Source: Umezawaea sp042738955 (GTDB lineage: Bacteria; Actinomycetota; Actinomycetes; Mycobacteriales; Pseudonocardiaceae). Taken from it: a stretch of 64,000 bases of DNA. This document shows, piece after piece, positions 40,792 through 49,387 of this stretch; position 1 is the first letter of the stretch, and every line of letters begins with the position of its first letter. The notes beneath the pieces were generated by a model. The model was not told the origin of the DNA. It did no database searches and worked only from the letters and a program-made list of their open reading frames with translations. The translations under genes were made by a program, and so were the position numbers. The stretch is taken from the NCBI RefSeq assembly GCF_042738955.1, contig NZ_JBHYHC010000005.1, positions 1 to 64,000 of the forward strand, read 5' to 3'.

Positions 40792-41025
40792 TGAACGGAC
40801 CGTTCACCGGGATGGCTGTCGGTCCGCTCCGGGCAACATCCAGGTCGGCTTGATCGACCGGCAACACCGGCCGAACGGACCGTTCACACGCGTCGGCCGC
40901 GAGCGACAGCAGCCCACTGCCGCTCAACTCGGCCTGGTGATGCCGAAATGCCCAGGAACGGTCCGTTCACCGGTTGCCGAGGCCGATCCTGATCCGAGCA
41001 GCAGCGGGGTGAACGGACCGTTCAC
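40792..41025. repeat. array of four 15-bp palindromes
   Basis: TGAACGGACCGTTCA or a one- or two-base variant occurs at 40792-40806, 40872-40886, 40955-40969 and 41010-41024, centres 80, 83 and 55 bases apart. The spacers share no sequence. The array fills the gap between the convergent ubiA and MerR-type genes, where no start codon or promoter of a protein gene is expected. The rest of the 348-base gap holds only the ubiA terminator. Confidence 0.85.
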
Positions 41026-41075
41026 CCGAAACCGGCGTGCCCGAACGCGGTCGGCCGGTTCGGCACAGTGGTCCC

Positions 41076-41894
41076 TCACCGCAGCGGCACGGCGAAGTGG
41101 GCGTCGGGGCCGGTGCCGGTGCTCACGGGTTTGGGGACCAGTACCAGGCGGAGTGCGCCTGTGGGTTCCCTGTGGTGGGTCGTGGCCCAACTCGCCAACG
41201 CGTACAAGGCGAGTTCGGTGTGGGGGCCGCTGTCGCCTGCCGGGTCCAAGTGGACGAACGCCTCCTGGTGGGCCGGTTCCGTGCGGAGTGCCAGGTCGGG
41301 GAAACGGGTTGTCAGGTCTGGGGCCTCGGTGTCGGGGATGGGCCAGCACCACTCGACCGGGCCGTCGCTGTCGGTGCTCACCTCGCCGTGGTAGATCGTG
41401 AACGGGGCGCCCGCTACGCCCTCCAGGCGTGGGACGCCGCCGCGCCTCAGGCGGTGGATGAACAGTTCGCGTCCGGTGGGGACCAGGTCTTCCTCGTGGA
41501 CCCGGCGGATCATGCCCAGCAGGGTTCGAGCAGGGATGTCGTGGACGATGATCTCCGGCATGGTCCGGGCCTCTCCGAGCAGGTGGGTGATCAGCGTGCG
41601 GCGGGCGGTGTGGGTCGACTCCGCCTCGGCCCAGTAGGCGCGGATCTCGGTGGCGGCGTCGACGGGGTCCAGGGACAGGACGGTCTTCACGCGGGACAAG
41701 GGCAGGCCGACGCGGCGCAGGGTGGCGACGAGGTGTGCCTGGTCCAGTTGGGCGAGGGCGTAGCGGCGGTAGCCGGTGGTCGGGTCGACGTGGGCCGGGA
41801 CCAGCAGACCCAGGTCGGCGTACAAGCGCAGGGCCTTGGGAGACAGGCGGGTCAGACGGGCGAACTCGCCGATCGTCACGAAGGTCTGCTCCAT
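41076..41894 (-). CDS. MerR family regulator with GyrI-like effector domain
   Basis: Regulator of 272 residues: MerR winged helix (about 5-75; FVTIGEFARLTRLSPKALRLYADLGLL), a linking helix and a C-terminal GyrI-like/SOUL-related effector domain (about 120-270; EIIVHDIPARTLLGMIR). This combination is typical of multidrug-responsive BmrR-like regulators. ATG 41894 is chosen because it lies seven bases after a MerR-type promoter, giving a leaderless mRNA; GTG 41915 would lie inside the operator. Confidence 0.88.
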   Translation of the reverse strand: MEQTFVTIGEFARLTRLSPKALRLYADLGLLVPAHVDPTTGYRRYALAQLDQAHLVATLRRVGLPLSRVKTVLSLDPVDAATEIRAYWAEAESTHTARRTLITHLLGEARTMPEIIVHDIPARTLLGMIRRVHEEDLVPTGRELFIHRLRRGGVPRLEGVAGAPFTIYHGEVSTDSDGPVEWCWPIPDTEAPDLTTRFPDLALRTEPAHQEAFVHLDPAGDSGPHTELALYALASWATTHHREPTGALRLVLVPKPVSTGTGPDAHFAVPLR

Positions 41895-41900
41895 CACCCG

Positions 41901-41931
41901 ACTGTGCGCCTTCACCGGGGGTGAAGGTCAA
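41901..41931 (-). promoter_or_regulatory. MerR-type promoter with 19-base spacer
   Basis: On the minus strand TTGACC (41931-41926) and CACAGT (41906-41901) are separated by 19 bases, the long spacer typical of MerR-regulated promoters. The spacer contains the palindrome CCTTCACC/GGTGAAGG (41909-41916 and 41920-41927). This indicates autoregulation. Confidence 0.75.
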
Positions 41932-41972
41932 GCGACGTTTCGACCGGCGCGAAGCTGGGGAACCGAACCGCC

Positions 41973-42632
41973 ATGACGAACACGCTGCTGCTGGACGTGG
42001 ACGGGACGCTGGTGGACACCAACTACCTGCACGCCGTCACCTGGGTGCGCGCGTTCGACTCCGTCGGGCTCGTCGTGCCGGCGTGGCGGGTGCACCGGGC
42101 GATCGGGATGGGCGGGGACCGGCTGGTCGAGGTGGTTGCTGGGGAGCACGCCGAGGCTCGGCACGGTGATGCCGTGCGGAAGGCGTGGGAGCTGGGGTTC
42201 GAGAAGGTGCTCGACGAGGTGCGGCCGCTCGAAGGGGCGCACCGGTTCGTCACGGCCGCGGCCACCGAGCACGGGTACGCGGTGGTGCTGGCCAGTTCCG
42301 GCAAGCGCGAGCACGTCGAGCACTACCTGGACCTGCTGGACGTCCGCGACGTGATCGCCGGGTTCACCACGGCCGAGGACGCCGAGGACAGCAAGCCCGC
42401 GCCGGACCTGCTCCAGATCGCCCTGGCGAAGACCGACGCCGAGCGCGCGGTCGTGGTCGGGGACTCGGTGTGGGACTGCGACGCCGCGCGGCGGATCGGG
42501 TTGCCGGTCGTCGCCGTCCGGACCGGCGGGTTCGGCGAGGCCGAACTGCTGGAGCACGGCGCCACTTTCGTCTACCGGGAGTTGGACGACCTGCGCGCGG
42601 ACCTGTCCGACCTTCCCCTCGTCACCGTCTAG
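41973..42632 (+). CDS. HAD superfamily hydrolase
   Basis: HAD phosphatase of 219 residues, beta-phosphoglucomutase/phosphoglycolate phosphatase-like. Motif I is LLLDVDGTLVDTN, motif II VLASSGK, motif III SKPAPD and motif IV VVGDSVWDCDAA. It has the alpha-helical C1 cap between motifs I and II. The substrate is unknown. The gene is divergent from the MerR-type regulator and ten bases before the F420 oxidoreductase gene, so it may be cotranscribed with the latter. Confidence 0.9.
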   Translation: MTNTLLLDVDGTLVDTNYLHAVTWVRAFDSVGLVVPAWRVHRAIGMGGDRLVEVVAGEHAEARHGDAVRKAWELGFEKVLDEVRPLEGAHRFVTAAATEHGYAVVLASSGKREHVEHYLDLLDVRDVIAGFTTAEDAEDSKPAPDLLQIALAKTDAERAVVVGDSVWDCDAARRIGLPVVAVRTGGFGEAELLEHGATFVYRELDDLRADLSDLPLVTV

Positions 42633-42642
42633 GAGGCCCCCG

Positions 42643-43605
42643 ATGCGCATCGGCTACACGTTGATGACGGAGCAGGCGGGCCCTAGGGCCCTCGTCGAGC
42701 ACGCCGCGAGCGCGGAGCGCGCCGGGTTCGACTTCGAGGTCATGAGCGACCACTACTTCCCCTGGCTGGACGAGCAGGGGCACGCGCCGTACGCGTGGAG
42801 CGTGCTCGGCGCGGTCACCGCGGTCACCGAGCGGGTCGACCTGATGACGTACGTGACGTGCCCGACCATGCGGTACCACCCGGCGATCGTGGCGCAGAAG
42901 GCCGCGACCGTGCAGGAGTTGAGCGGCGGGCGGTTCACCCTCGGCCTCGGGTCGGGCGAGAACCTCAACGAGCACGTCATCGGGCGCGGCTGGCCGCCGG
43001 TGAACGTCCGGCACGAGATGCTGGGCGAGGCGATCGAGATCATCTCCCAGCTGTTCGACGGCGGGTACGTCGACTACGTGGGCAAGCACTTCCGGGTCGA
43101 CTCGGCGAAGCTGTGGGACCTGCCGGAACAGCGCGTGCCGTTGGCGGTCGCGGTGTCGGGCAAGCAGTCGGTGCAGCTGTTCGCGCCGGTGGCCGACACG
43201 ATGGTCGCGGTGGAGCCGGACGCCGAGCTGTGCCGCGCGTGGGACGTGTTCCAGGGCGGCACGGCGCGGAAGGTCGGGCAGCTGCCGATCAGCTGGGGCG
43301 TCGACCGCGAGGAGGCGAAACAGCGGGCGCACGAGCAGTTCCGCTGGTTCGCGGGCGGCTGGAAGGTGAACGCGGAGATCCCCGGCACCGCCGGGTTCGC
43401 GGCCGCCAGCCAGTACGTGACGCCGGACGACGTGGCCGAGAACATCCCGTGCGGTCCGGACGTGGAGCCGATCGCCAAGGCGGTCGAGGAGTTCCGGGAC
43501 GCCGGTTTCACCGACCTCGCGCTGGTGCAGATCGGCGGCGAGCACCAAGCGGACTTCCTGGACTTCGCCAAGGGCGAACTGCTGCCCGCCCTCCGCGAGG
43601 TCTGA
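42643..43605 (+). CDS. LLM-class F420-dependent oxidoreductase
   Basis: TIM-barrel flavin-type enzyme of 320 residues of the F420 family TIGR03557. Typical segments are MRIGYTLMTEQAGPRALVEHA, TYVTCPTMRYHPAIVAQKAAT and LGLGSGENLNEHVIGRGWPP. It should use reduced or oxidised F420 as cofactor; the substrate is unknown. GAGG lies seven bases upstream of the ATG at 42643. It ends ten bases before the convergent kinase gene. Confidence 0.88.
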   Translation: MRIGYTLMTEQAGPRALVEHAASAERAGFDFEVMSDHYFPWLDEQGHAPYAWSVLGAVTAVTERVDLMTYVTCPTMRYHPAIVAQKAATVQELSGGRFTLGLGSGENLNEHVIGRGWPPVNVRHEMLGEAIEIISQLFDGGYVDYVGKHFRVDSAKLWDLPEQRVPLAVAVSGKQSVQLFAPVADTMVAVEPDAELCRAWDVFQGGTARKVGQLPISWGVDREEAKQRAHEQFRWFAGGWKVNAEIPGTAGFAAASQYVTPDDVAENIPCGPDVEPIAKAVEEFRDAGFTDLALVQIGGEHQADFLDFAKGELLPALREV

Positions 43606-43615
43606 CACCGTCCAC

Positions 43616-44863
43616 TCAGGACTGCGACGACGACGAGGGCGGCGGTGTCGACGGGTAGCCGCTCAGGGGTTTCGGGCACGGCGGCGGGCTGCCGTTCGCC
43701 ATCGGCGGGGGCGGTTCCACGCCCTCCGGCAGCGGCGGGCAGCCGGGTGGCGGCTGGCGGCGCGACCCCGGCGGCGGCCGGACCACCGTGACCGTCTCGA
43801 CGGCCGACCGGTCGCCGCCCCCGGAACCGCCGGAGCCGGGCTGCTCGCCCACGCGGTCGGCGGGGCCCTTGGTCGTCGCGAACGCCACCACGACGGCGAT
43901 CAACGCCGCCGCGACCGCTCCGGCCAGCACCACGCCGATCCTCGCGGGCGCGCGCTTGGTCACCGGCGTCGTGCGGGTCGGCTCGTCGTCGAACGCGGCC
44001 TTGATGTCCGTCAGCGGCGGCACGCCGACGCTCGCCGTCTGGGCTTCCCGCAGCAGGTCCGCGCACTCGGCGGCGCGCGGTCGGCGGCTCGGGTCGGAGT
44101 GGGTCATCGAGACGAGGATCTCGGTCCACGGCTCCGGCAGCCCCGCGGGGACGCGCGCGGGCCGGGACAGCCGCGCCAGCGCCGCCTCCGTGTCGCCGCC
44201 GGGGTACTCCGGCTGCCCGGTGAGGCACTCCAGCAGCACGAGGCCGAGCGCGTAGATGTCCGTGGGCGGCGCGACCTCCCGGCCGCGCAACTGCTCCGGG
44301 GCGAGGTACCCGGCGGTGCCGACGAGCAGCCCGGACCGGGTCACGCGGGTGGCGTGCGCCTGCAGCGCCAGCCCGAAGTCCGCGAGGTACGCCTGCCTGC
44401 CGGTGTCGTCCAGCAGGATGTTCGACGGCTTGATGTCGCGGTGCACGATGCCCCACGCGTGCACGAAGTCCAGCGTGTCCGCGACCTGCGCGCCGATCCG
44501 CGCGACCAGCGACGGCGGGAGCGGCTGGCGCATCCGCTGGCGCAGCGTGCCGCCGTCGACGACCTGCATCACGTAGTACGGACGGCCGCGGTGCGATCCG
44601 GTGTCGAAGACGGTGACGACGCCGGGTGTGTGCAGCGCGGCGAGCATCTGCGCCTCGCGGTCGAGGCGGATCTGGTCCTCCGGCGTGGCGCCGCTGAGGA
44701 AGAGCTTGATGGCGACCGACCGGTCGAGACGGGTGTCCTTGGCGCGGTACACCTCGGCCATGCCGCCGGTGCCCAGTAGACCGCCCAGTTCATAGCGGCC
44801 ACCGACGACTTTGCCACTCAGATCGCCGTCCCAGACGGCGGTCTCCTCACTGCGGCTGGTCAT
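43616..44863 (-). CDS. PknB-like Ser/Thr protein kinase
   Basis: Membrane receptor-type kinase of 415 residues. Cytosolic kinase domain (about 22-275): glycine loop LLGTGGMAEVYRAKD, lysine in VAIKLF, catalytic VHRDIKPSN, DFG in YLADFGLAL and the P+1 segment GTAGYLAPEQ. One transmembrane helix (about 308-330) leads to a short proline- and serine-rich extracellular tail (PPPGSRRQPPPGCPPLPEG) with no PASTA domain. It therefore lacks a known ligand-binding domain outside. Confidence 0.9.
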   Translation of the reverse strand: MTSRSEETAVWDGDLSGKVVGGRYELGGLLGTGGMAEVYRAKDTRLDRSVAIKLFLSGATPEDQIRLDREAQMLAALHTPGVVTVFDTGSHRGRPYYVMQVVDGGTLRQRMRQPLPPSLVARIGAQVADTLDFVHAWGIVHRDIKPSNILLDDTGRQAYLADFGLALQAHATRVTRSGLLVGTAGYLAPEQLRGREVAPPTDIYALGLVLLECLTGQPEYPGGDTEAALARLSRPARVPAGLPEPWTEILVSMTHSDPSRRPRAAECADLLREAQTASVGVPPLTDIKAAFDDEPTRTTPVTKRAPARIGVVLAGAVAAALIAVVVAFATTKGPADRVGEQPGSGGSGGGDRSAVETVTVVRPPPGSRRQPPPGCPPLPEGVEPPPPMANGSPPPCPKPLSGYPSTPPPSSSSQS

Positions 44864-44992
44864 CCCCCGCCGGCCCTCCCGCTTTGCCCGTCACACACGA
44901 GCAACCTACCCGCCACGGAGCGAAGTTGCCCGTGTGGGGTCGAATCCATGATCTTCGTCGCTCGACCCGCCCAGCGCCAGCGGTTCGCGCAA

Positions 44993-45004
44993 ATGCACGT
45001 GCAT
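44993..45004. promoter_or_regulatory. 12-bp perfect palindrome
   Basis: ATGCACGTGCAT lies 33 bases downstream of the PucR-type gene stop and about 130 bases upstream of the kinase start. The flanks GCAA/CTGC extend the symmetry partly. It could be an operator for the kinase gene or part of the 3' end of the regulator gene. Confidence 0.4.
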
Positions 45005-45036
45005 CTGCAAGGTAGTCGCCTGCCGCGCCCCGTGCG

Positions 45037-46377
45037 TTACTCCCCGAGGGCGAGCCACAACTCAGCGCGCACGCCAGGCGCGTCGAAAGACCTCCCGAGC
45101 AGGGATTCCGCCCTCCGAACCCGGTTGCGGAGCGTGTGCCGGTGCACTCCCAACCGGGCCGCGGCGGGGTCCCACTGGCCGTGGTGGGCGAGCCACACGC
45201 GCACCGACTCGCGCAGTTCGGCGGAAAGCGGTTGCAGCAGCGAATCCGCGAACGCCTTCCCCGCGCCCTCCGGCAGCAGGGCCATCAGCCCGACACCGGC
45301 CAGGTCCGCGAACCGGACCACCGGCGTCGACGGCCGGGCCGCCGCGAGCGCGTCGAGCGCCTGCCGGTACCCCTCCGCCACGCCGGGAATTCCCACGGGC
45401 AGGGAAACCCCGACCAACGCCCCCGGCACGGCGGGCGCGTCCGCCGCCACCACGACCACGTGACCGTCCACCTCCGCGGCGAACCCCGGCACGTCCTGCA
45501 CCGGCACGCCGTCCAGCACCGCCACGACCAGCGGTTCGGCGGGCAGGTCCGGCACGAGGTCACCCTGGCCCGCCAACAAGAGGTGGAACTCGGCCGTGCG
45601 GGAGCGCCGCCGCGCGGAGTCGGACTGGGCCAGCGCCAACGTGAGCAGCGACGCGGCGGTCGTCACGATGCCGCGGTCGGCCGGGTCCCACGGCCGTTCC
45701 CGGCCCACCACCAGGAACCCCCGCCCGCGCCCGCCGAGCACCTGCATGACCACGTGCTCGCCACCGGTCTCGAACGCCGAGCTGGCCAGCCCGCCGGACG
45801 CCCGCAGCCGCGCCAGTTCCGGCCCGACGTCGGGCAGCGGCCGCGCGCCGAACGCGTGGACGGGCTCCCCCGCCGGGTCCAGCAGCACGACCCGCGCGTC
45901 GACCCACTGGCCGAGCCTGCGCACCACGGCCGCCACGCCGTCACGGCCGACCGCGGCACGGGTCAGCGCCCGCTGGGCCTCGCCCGCGCGGGTCAGCGCC
46001 GCGTACTCCTCCGCCGCCACCGCGCGGGACACGGCCTTGCTCAACGCGATGAAGGGGGTCGCGCGCGGCACCTCCAGCAGCGGCAGGCCCGCGCGCTCGG
46101 CCGCGGCCACCAGCCCCGGCGGCACGACCGCGTGGCTCAGCCCGGTGCCGAACCCCAGCCCCACCACGCCGACGGCGGCCAGCCGGTCGACGTAGGCGCG
46201 AAAACCCCGCCGCACGGCCAACCCCGTGGTCAGCAGCAGTTCGCCGCCCTCCAGGAACGGCGTGGGATCGACCAGTTCGGTGCCGTGCACCCAGGAGACG
46301 GCGCGGTCCAGCGCGCCCGCGCCCGCGAGCACCGGCAGGCCCAGCTCGTCGACCAGGGACGACAACGTCGGCGGCAC
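45037..46377 (-). CDS. PucR-type transcriptional regulator of gabTD
   Basis: Regulator of 446 residues: N-terminal PucR domain (about 5-125; LVDELGLPVLAGAGALDRAVSWVHGTEL), a central GGDEF-like CdaR region and a C-terminal HTH_30 (about 395-440; VWLAHHGQWDPAAARLGVHRHTLRNR). The GTG at 46377 is the only start close to the domain. It is divergent from gabT. In Corynebacterium the PucR-type GabR activates gabTD, so the same role is likely. Confidence 0.88.
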   Translation of the reverse strand: MPPTLSSLVDELGLPVLAGAGALDRAVSWVHGTELVDPTPFLEGGELLLTTGLAVRRGFRAYVDRLAAVGVVGLGFGTGLSHAVVPPGLVAAAERAGLPLLEVPRATPFIALSKAVSRAVAAEEYAALTRAGEAQRALTRAAVGRDGVAAVVRRLGQWVDARVVLLDPAGEPVHAFGARPLPDVGPELARLRASGGLASSAFETGGEHVVMQVLGGRGRGFLVVGRERPWDPADRGIVTTAASLLTLALAQSDSARRRSRTAEFHLLLAGQGDLVPDLPAEPLVVAVLDGVPVQDVPGFAAEVDGHVVVVAADAPAVPGALVGVSLPVGIPGVAEGYRQALDALAAARPSTPVVRFADLAGVGLMALLPEGAGKAFADSLLQPLSAELRESVRVWLAHHGQWDPAAARLGVHRHTLRNRVRRAESLLGRSFDAPGVRAELWLALGE

Positions 46378-46380
46378 ACT

Positions 46381-46411
46381 CCAGTTTGTACAGCAGCGCA
46401 CGGGGAACTGG
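46381..46411. promoter_or_regulatory. inverted repeat in the pucR-gabT intergenic region
   Basis: CCAGTT (46381-46386) and AACTGG (46406-46411) form an inverted repeat in the 81-base gap between the divergent regulator and gabT. It is a candidate site for the PucR-type protein. Confidence 0.4.
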
Positions 46412-46458
46412 CCAGATCCGACACTGCGGAGCGGCGGCCGCGCCACCATGCTGGAGCC

Positions 46459-47754
46459 ATGACGCGACTGCGCACCGAACTGCCCGGTCCCCGGTCCCTG
46501 GAACTGGCCGCGCGCCGCAGCGGCGCGGTGGCCTCCGGGGTCGGGTCGACCCTCCCCCTCTACATCGAGTCCGCCGAGGACGGCCTGCTGGTCGACGTCG
46601 ACGGCAACCGGCTGATCGACCTCGGCTCGGGCATCGCCGTGACGAGCGTGGGCAACCCCGCGCCCGCCGTCGCGGAGGCCGTGCACGAGCAGATCGACCG
46701 GTTCAGCCACACCTGCTTCATGATCACGCCGTACGAGGGCTACGTCGAGGTGTGCGAGCAGCTCAACGAGCTGGCGCCGGGCGACCACGCGAAGAAGACG
46801 GCGCTGTTCAACTCCGGCGCGGAGGCCGTGGAGAACGCCGTCAAGATCGCCCGGCACGCCACCGGCCGCACGGCCGTCGTCGTGTTCGACCACGCCTACC
46901 ACGGCCGGACGAACCTGACGATGGCGTTGACGTCGAAGAACATGCCGTACAAGCAGGGTTTCGGCCCGTTCGCGCCCGAGGTCTACCGGGTGCCGATGTC
47001 CTACCCCTACCGCGACGGCGGCCTCACCGGCCCCGAGGCCGCGGCCCGCGCGATCGACCTGGTCGAGAAGCAGGTCGGCGCGGACAACGTGGCGTGCGTG
47101 CTCATCGAGCCGATCCAGGGCGAGGGCGGGTTCGTCGTGCCCGCCGACGGCTTCCTCGGCGCGCTCTCCGCGTGGTGCGCCGAGAAGGGCGCGCTGCTGG
47201 TGGCCGACGAGATCCAGACCGGCTTCTGCCGCACGGGTTCCTGGTTCGCCAGCGACCACGAGGGCCTGGTGCCGGACCTGGTCACCACCGCGAAGGGCAT
47301 CGCGGGCGGTCTGCCGCTGGCGGCCGTGACCGGGCGCGCGGAGCTGATGGACGCCGTGCACGTCGGCGGTCTCGGCGGCACGTACGGCGGCAACCCCGTC
47401 GCCTGCGCCGCCGCGCTCGGCGCGCTCCGCACCATGCGCGAGAAGGACCTGTCCGGCGCGGCGCGCGCCATCGAGAACACGGTGCTGCCGCGGTTGCGGG
47501 CGTTGGCCGAGAAGACCGATCTGATCGGCGACGTCCGCGGTCGCGGCGCGATGCTCGCGGTCGAGTTCACCGAGCCCACGCCGGACGTCGCGGGCCGGGT
47601 CGCGAAGGCCTGCCACGCCGCCGGTGTGGTCGTGCTGACCTGCGGCACCTACGGCAACGTGATCCGCCTCCTGCCCCCGCTGGTCATCCCGGACGACCTG
47701 CTGGCCGAAGGCCTGGACATCCTCGAGCAGGCGATCCTGGGAGTGACGAAGTGA
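46459..47754 (+). CDS. gabT: 4-aminobutyrate aminotransferase
   Basis: Class III aminotransferase of 431 residues that moves the amino group of GABA to 2-oxoglutarate, giving succinate semialdehyde. The pyridoxal lysine is in LVTTAKGIAGGLPL, the cofactor region is GAEAVENAVKIAR and VADEIQTGF, and LIEPIQGEGGFVVP is typical of GabT. ATG 46459 gives MTRLRTELPGP. The next gene, an aldehyde dehydrogenase, overlaps its stop by GTGA, which supports the GABA assignment. Other omega-amino acids are possible substrates. Confidence 0.92.
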   Translation: MTRLRTELPGPRSLELAARRSGAVASGVGSTLPLYIESAEDGLLVDVDGNRLIDLGSGIAVTSVGNPAPAVAEAVHEQIDRFSHTCFMITPYEGYVEVCEQLNELAPGDHAKKTALFNSGAEAVENAVKIARHATGRTAVVVFDHAYHGRTNLTMALTSKNMPYKQGFGPFAPEVYRVPMSYPYRDGGLTGPEAAARAIDLVEKQVGADNVACVLIEPIQGEGGFVVPADGFLGALSAWCAEKGALLVADEIQTGFCRTGSWFASDHEGLVPDLVTTAKGIAGGLPLAAVTGRAELMDAVHVGGLGGTYGGNPVACAAALGALRTMREKDLSGAARAIENTVLPRLRALAEKTDLIGDVRGRGAMLAVEFTEPTPDVAGRVAKACHAAGVVVLTCGTYGNVIRLLPPLVIPDDLLAEGLDILEQAILGVTK

Positions 47755-49178
47755 CGACGCCGTACTGGGTCGCGGGCTCCGCGACGACGAGCGACACCGA
47801 GTTGGCCGTGCGCAGCCCCTACGACGGCGCGCTGGTCGGCACGACCTCGCAGGCGACCGCCGCCGACGTGGAGCGAGCGGTGGCCGCCTCCGAGGCGGTC
47901 GCGCCGGACCTGGCCGTGCTGCCCGCGCACGCCCGCGCCGCCGCGCTCGACCACGTGTCCCGCAGGCTGGTCGAACGGGCCGACGAGATCGCCGCGCTGA
48001 TCACCGCCGAGGCGGGCAAGCCGGTCAAGTGGGCGCGCGTCGAGGTGACCAGGGCCGCCTCCACGTTCCGCTGGGCGGCCGAGGAGGCGCGCCGGTTCTC
48101 CGGCGACCTCCAGCGGCTCGACACCGACCCGACCGCGAACGGCCGGATGGCGCTGGTGCGGCGGGTGCCGCGCGGGCCGGTGCTGGGCATCGCGCCGTTC
48201 AACTTCCCGCTGAACCTGGTGGCGCACAAGGTCGCCCCGGCCATCGCGGTCGGCGCGCCGATCATCCTCAAGCCCGCCCCCGCGACCCCGCTGGTGGCGC
48301 TGCTGCTGGGCGAGCTGCTCGCCGAGACCGACCTGCCCGCGGGCGCGTGGTCCGTGCTGCCGGTGCCGAACGAGGTCGCCGCCGAACTGGTCGCCGACCC
48401 CCGGCTGCCCGTGGTCACGTTCACCGGGTCCGGCCCGGTCGGCTTCGGCATCCTGGACCGCGTGCCGCGCAAGCACGTGACGCTGGAACTGGGCGGCAAC
48501 GCGGCCGCCATCGTCTGTCCTGATTGGACGGACATCGACTGGGCCGCGCAGCGGATCGCCACGTTCGCCATGTACCAGGCGGGCCAGTCGTGCATCTCGG
48601 TGCAGCGGGTGTACGTGCACCGGGCGGTCTACGACGAGGTGGCGGCGGCCGTGGTGGCGCACGTGCGCAAGCTCGGCACCGGCGACCCCTCGTTGCCCGG
48701 CACGGACGTCGGCCCGCTGATCAACCTGCCCGCCGCGGAACGCGTGCAGGAGTGGGTGTCCGAGGCCGTCACGGCGGGCGCGACCCTGCTGACCGGAGGC
48801 GACCGCGACGGTTCGACCGTCGCGCCGACGGTGCTGGCGGGCGTGCCGGAGGACGCGAAGGTCGTGGCCGAGGAGGTGTTCGGCCCGGTCGTGGTCCTCC
48901 AGGTCGTGGACAGCGTCGAGGACGCTTTCGACAAGGTCAACGCCTCCCGCTTCGGCTTGCAGGCGGGCGTGTTCACCCACGACGTGCGGGTCGCGTTCCA
49001 GGCGTCGGCGAAACTCGCGGTCGGCGGCGTGATCGTCGGCGACGTCCCGAGCTTCCGCGCCGACCAGATGCCCTACGGCGGCGTGAAGGAGTCCGGCCTG
49101 GGCCGCGAGGGCGTGCGGTCGACGATGGACGACCTGACCGAGCAGCGCGTGCTCGTGCTGACCGGGCTCGCCATCTGA
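47751..49178 (+). CDS. gabD: succinate-semialdehyde dehydrogenase-like aldehyde dehydrogenase
   Basis: Aldehyde dehydrogenase of 475 residues that should oxidise succinate semialdehyde to succinate. The general base glutamate is in VTLELGGNAAAIV and the catalytic cysteine in YQAGQSCISVQRVYVH; the NAD(P) site is FTGSGPVGFGI. It is closer to the glyceraldehyde-3-phosphate dehydrogenase-like/YneI types than to classical GabD, so the exact substrate rests on the operon with gabT. GTG 47751 overlaps the gabT stop. Confidence 0.88.
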   Translation: MTTPYWVAGSATTSDTELAVRSPYDGALVGTTSQATAADVERAVAASEAVAPDLAVLPAHARAAALDHVSRRLVERADEIAALITAEAGKPVKWARVEVTRAASTFRWAAEEARRFSGDLQRLDTDPTANGRMALVRRVPRGPVLGIAPFNFPLNLVAHKVAPAIAVGAPIILKPAPATPLVALLLGELLAETDLPAGAWSVLPVPNEVAAELVADPRLPVVTFTGSGPVGFGILDRVPRKHVTLELGGNAAAIVCPDWTDIDWAAQRIATFAMYQAGQSCISVQRVYVHRAVYDEVAAAVVAHVRKLGTGDPSLPGTDVGPLINLPAAERVQEWVSEAVTAGATLLTGGDRDGSTVAPTVLAGVPEDAKVVAEEVFGPVVVLQVVDSVEDAFDKVNASRFGLQAGVFTHDVRVAFQASAKLAVGGVIVGDVPSFRADQMPYGGVKESGLGREGVRSTMDDLTEQRVLVLTGLAI

Positions 49179-49197
49179 CCGTCCACACCGCACCCCT

Positions 49198-49234
49198 GCG
49201 ACGGGCCCCGGAGCGCGACTTCGGGGCCCGTCGC
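49198..49234 (+). terminator. terminator after gabTD
   Basis: A 12-bp inverted repeat (GCGACGGGCCCC at 49198-49209, GGGGCCCGTCGC at 49223-49234) with a 13-base loop begins 20 bases after the gabD stop. Confidence 0.8.
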
Positions 49235-49387
49235 CGTGTTCGGCACCGGATACCGGCCGGTCCGGAGACCTCCGAGGCGTTCCCAGTTTTACGAACCTGG
49301 TGTGCACCACAGGCTTGACGCCCCGATCTTGACGGGCCGCCGGATCCGTGGGCATCCTGCATGGCCGCCACGACGAGAGGAGCCGCC

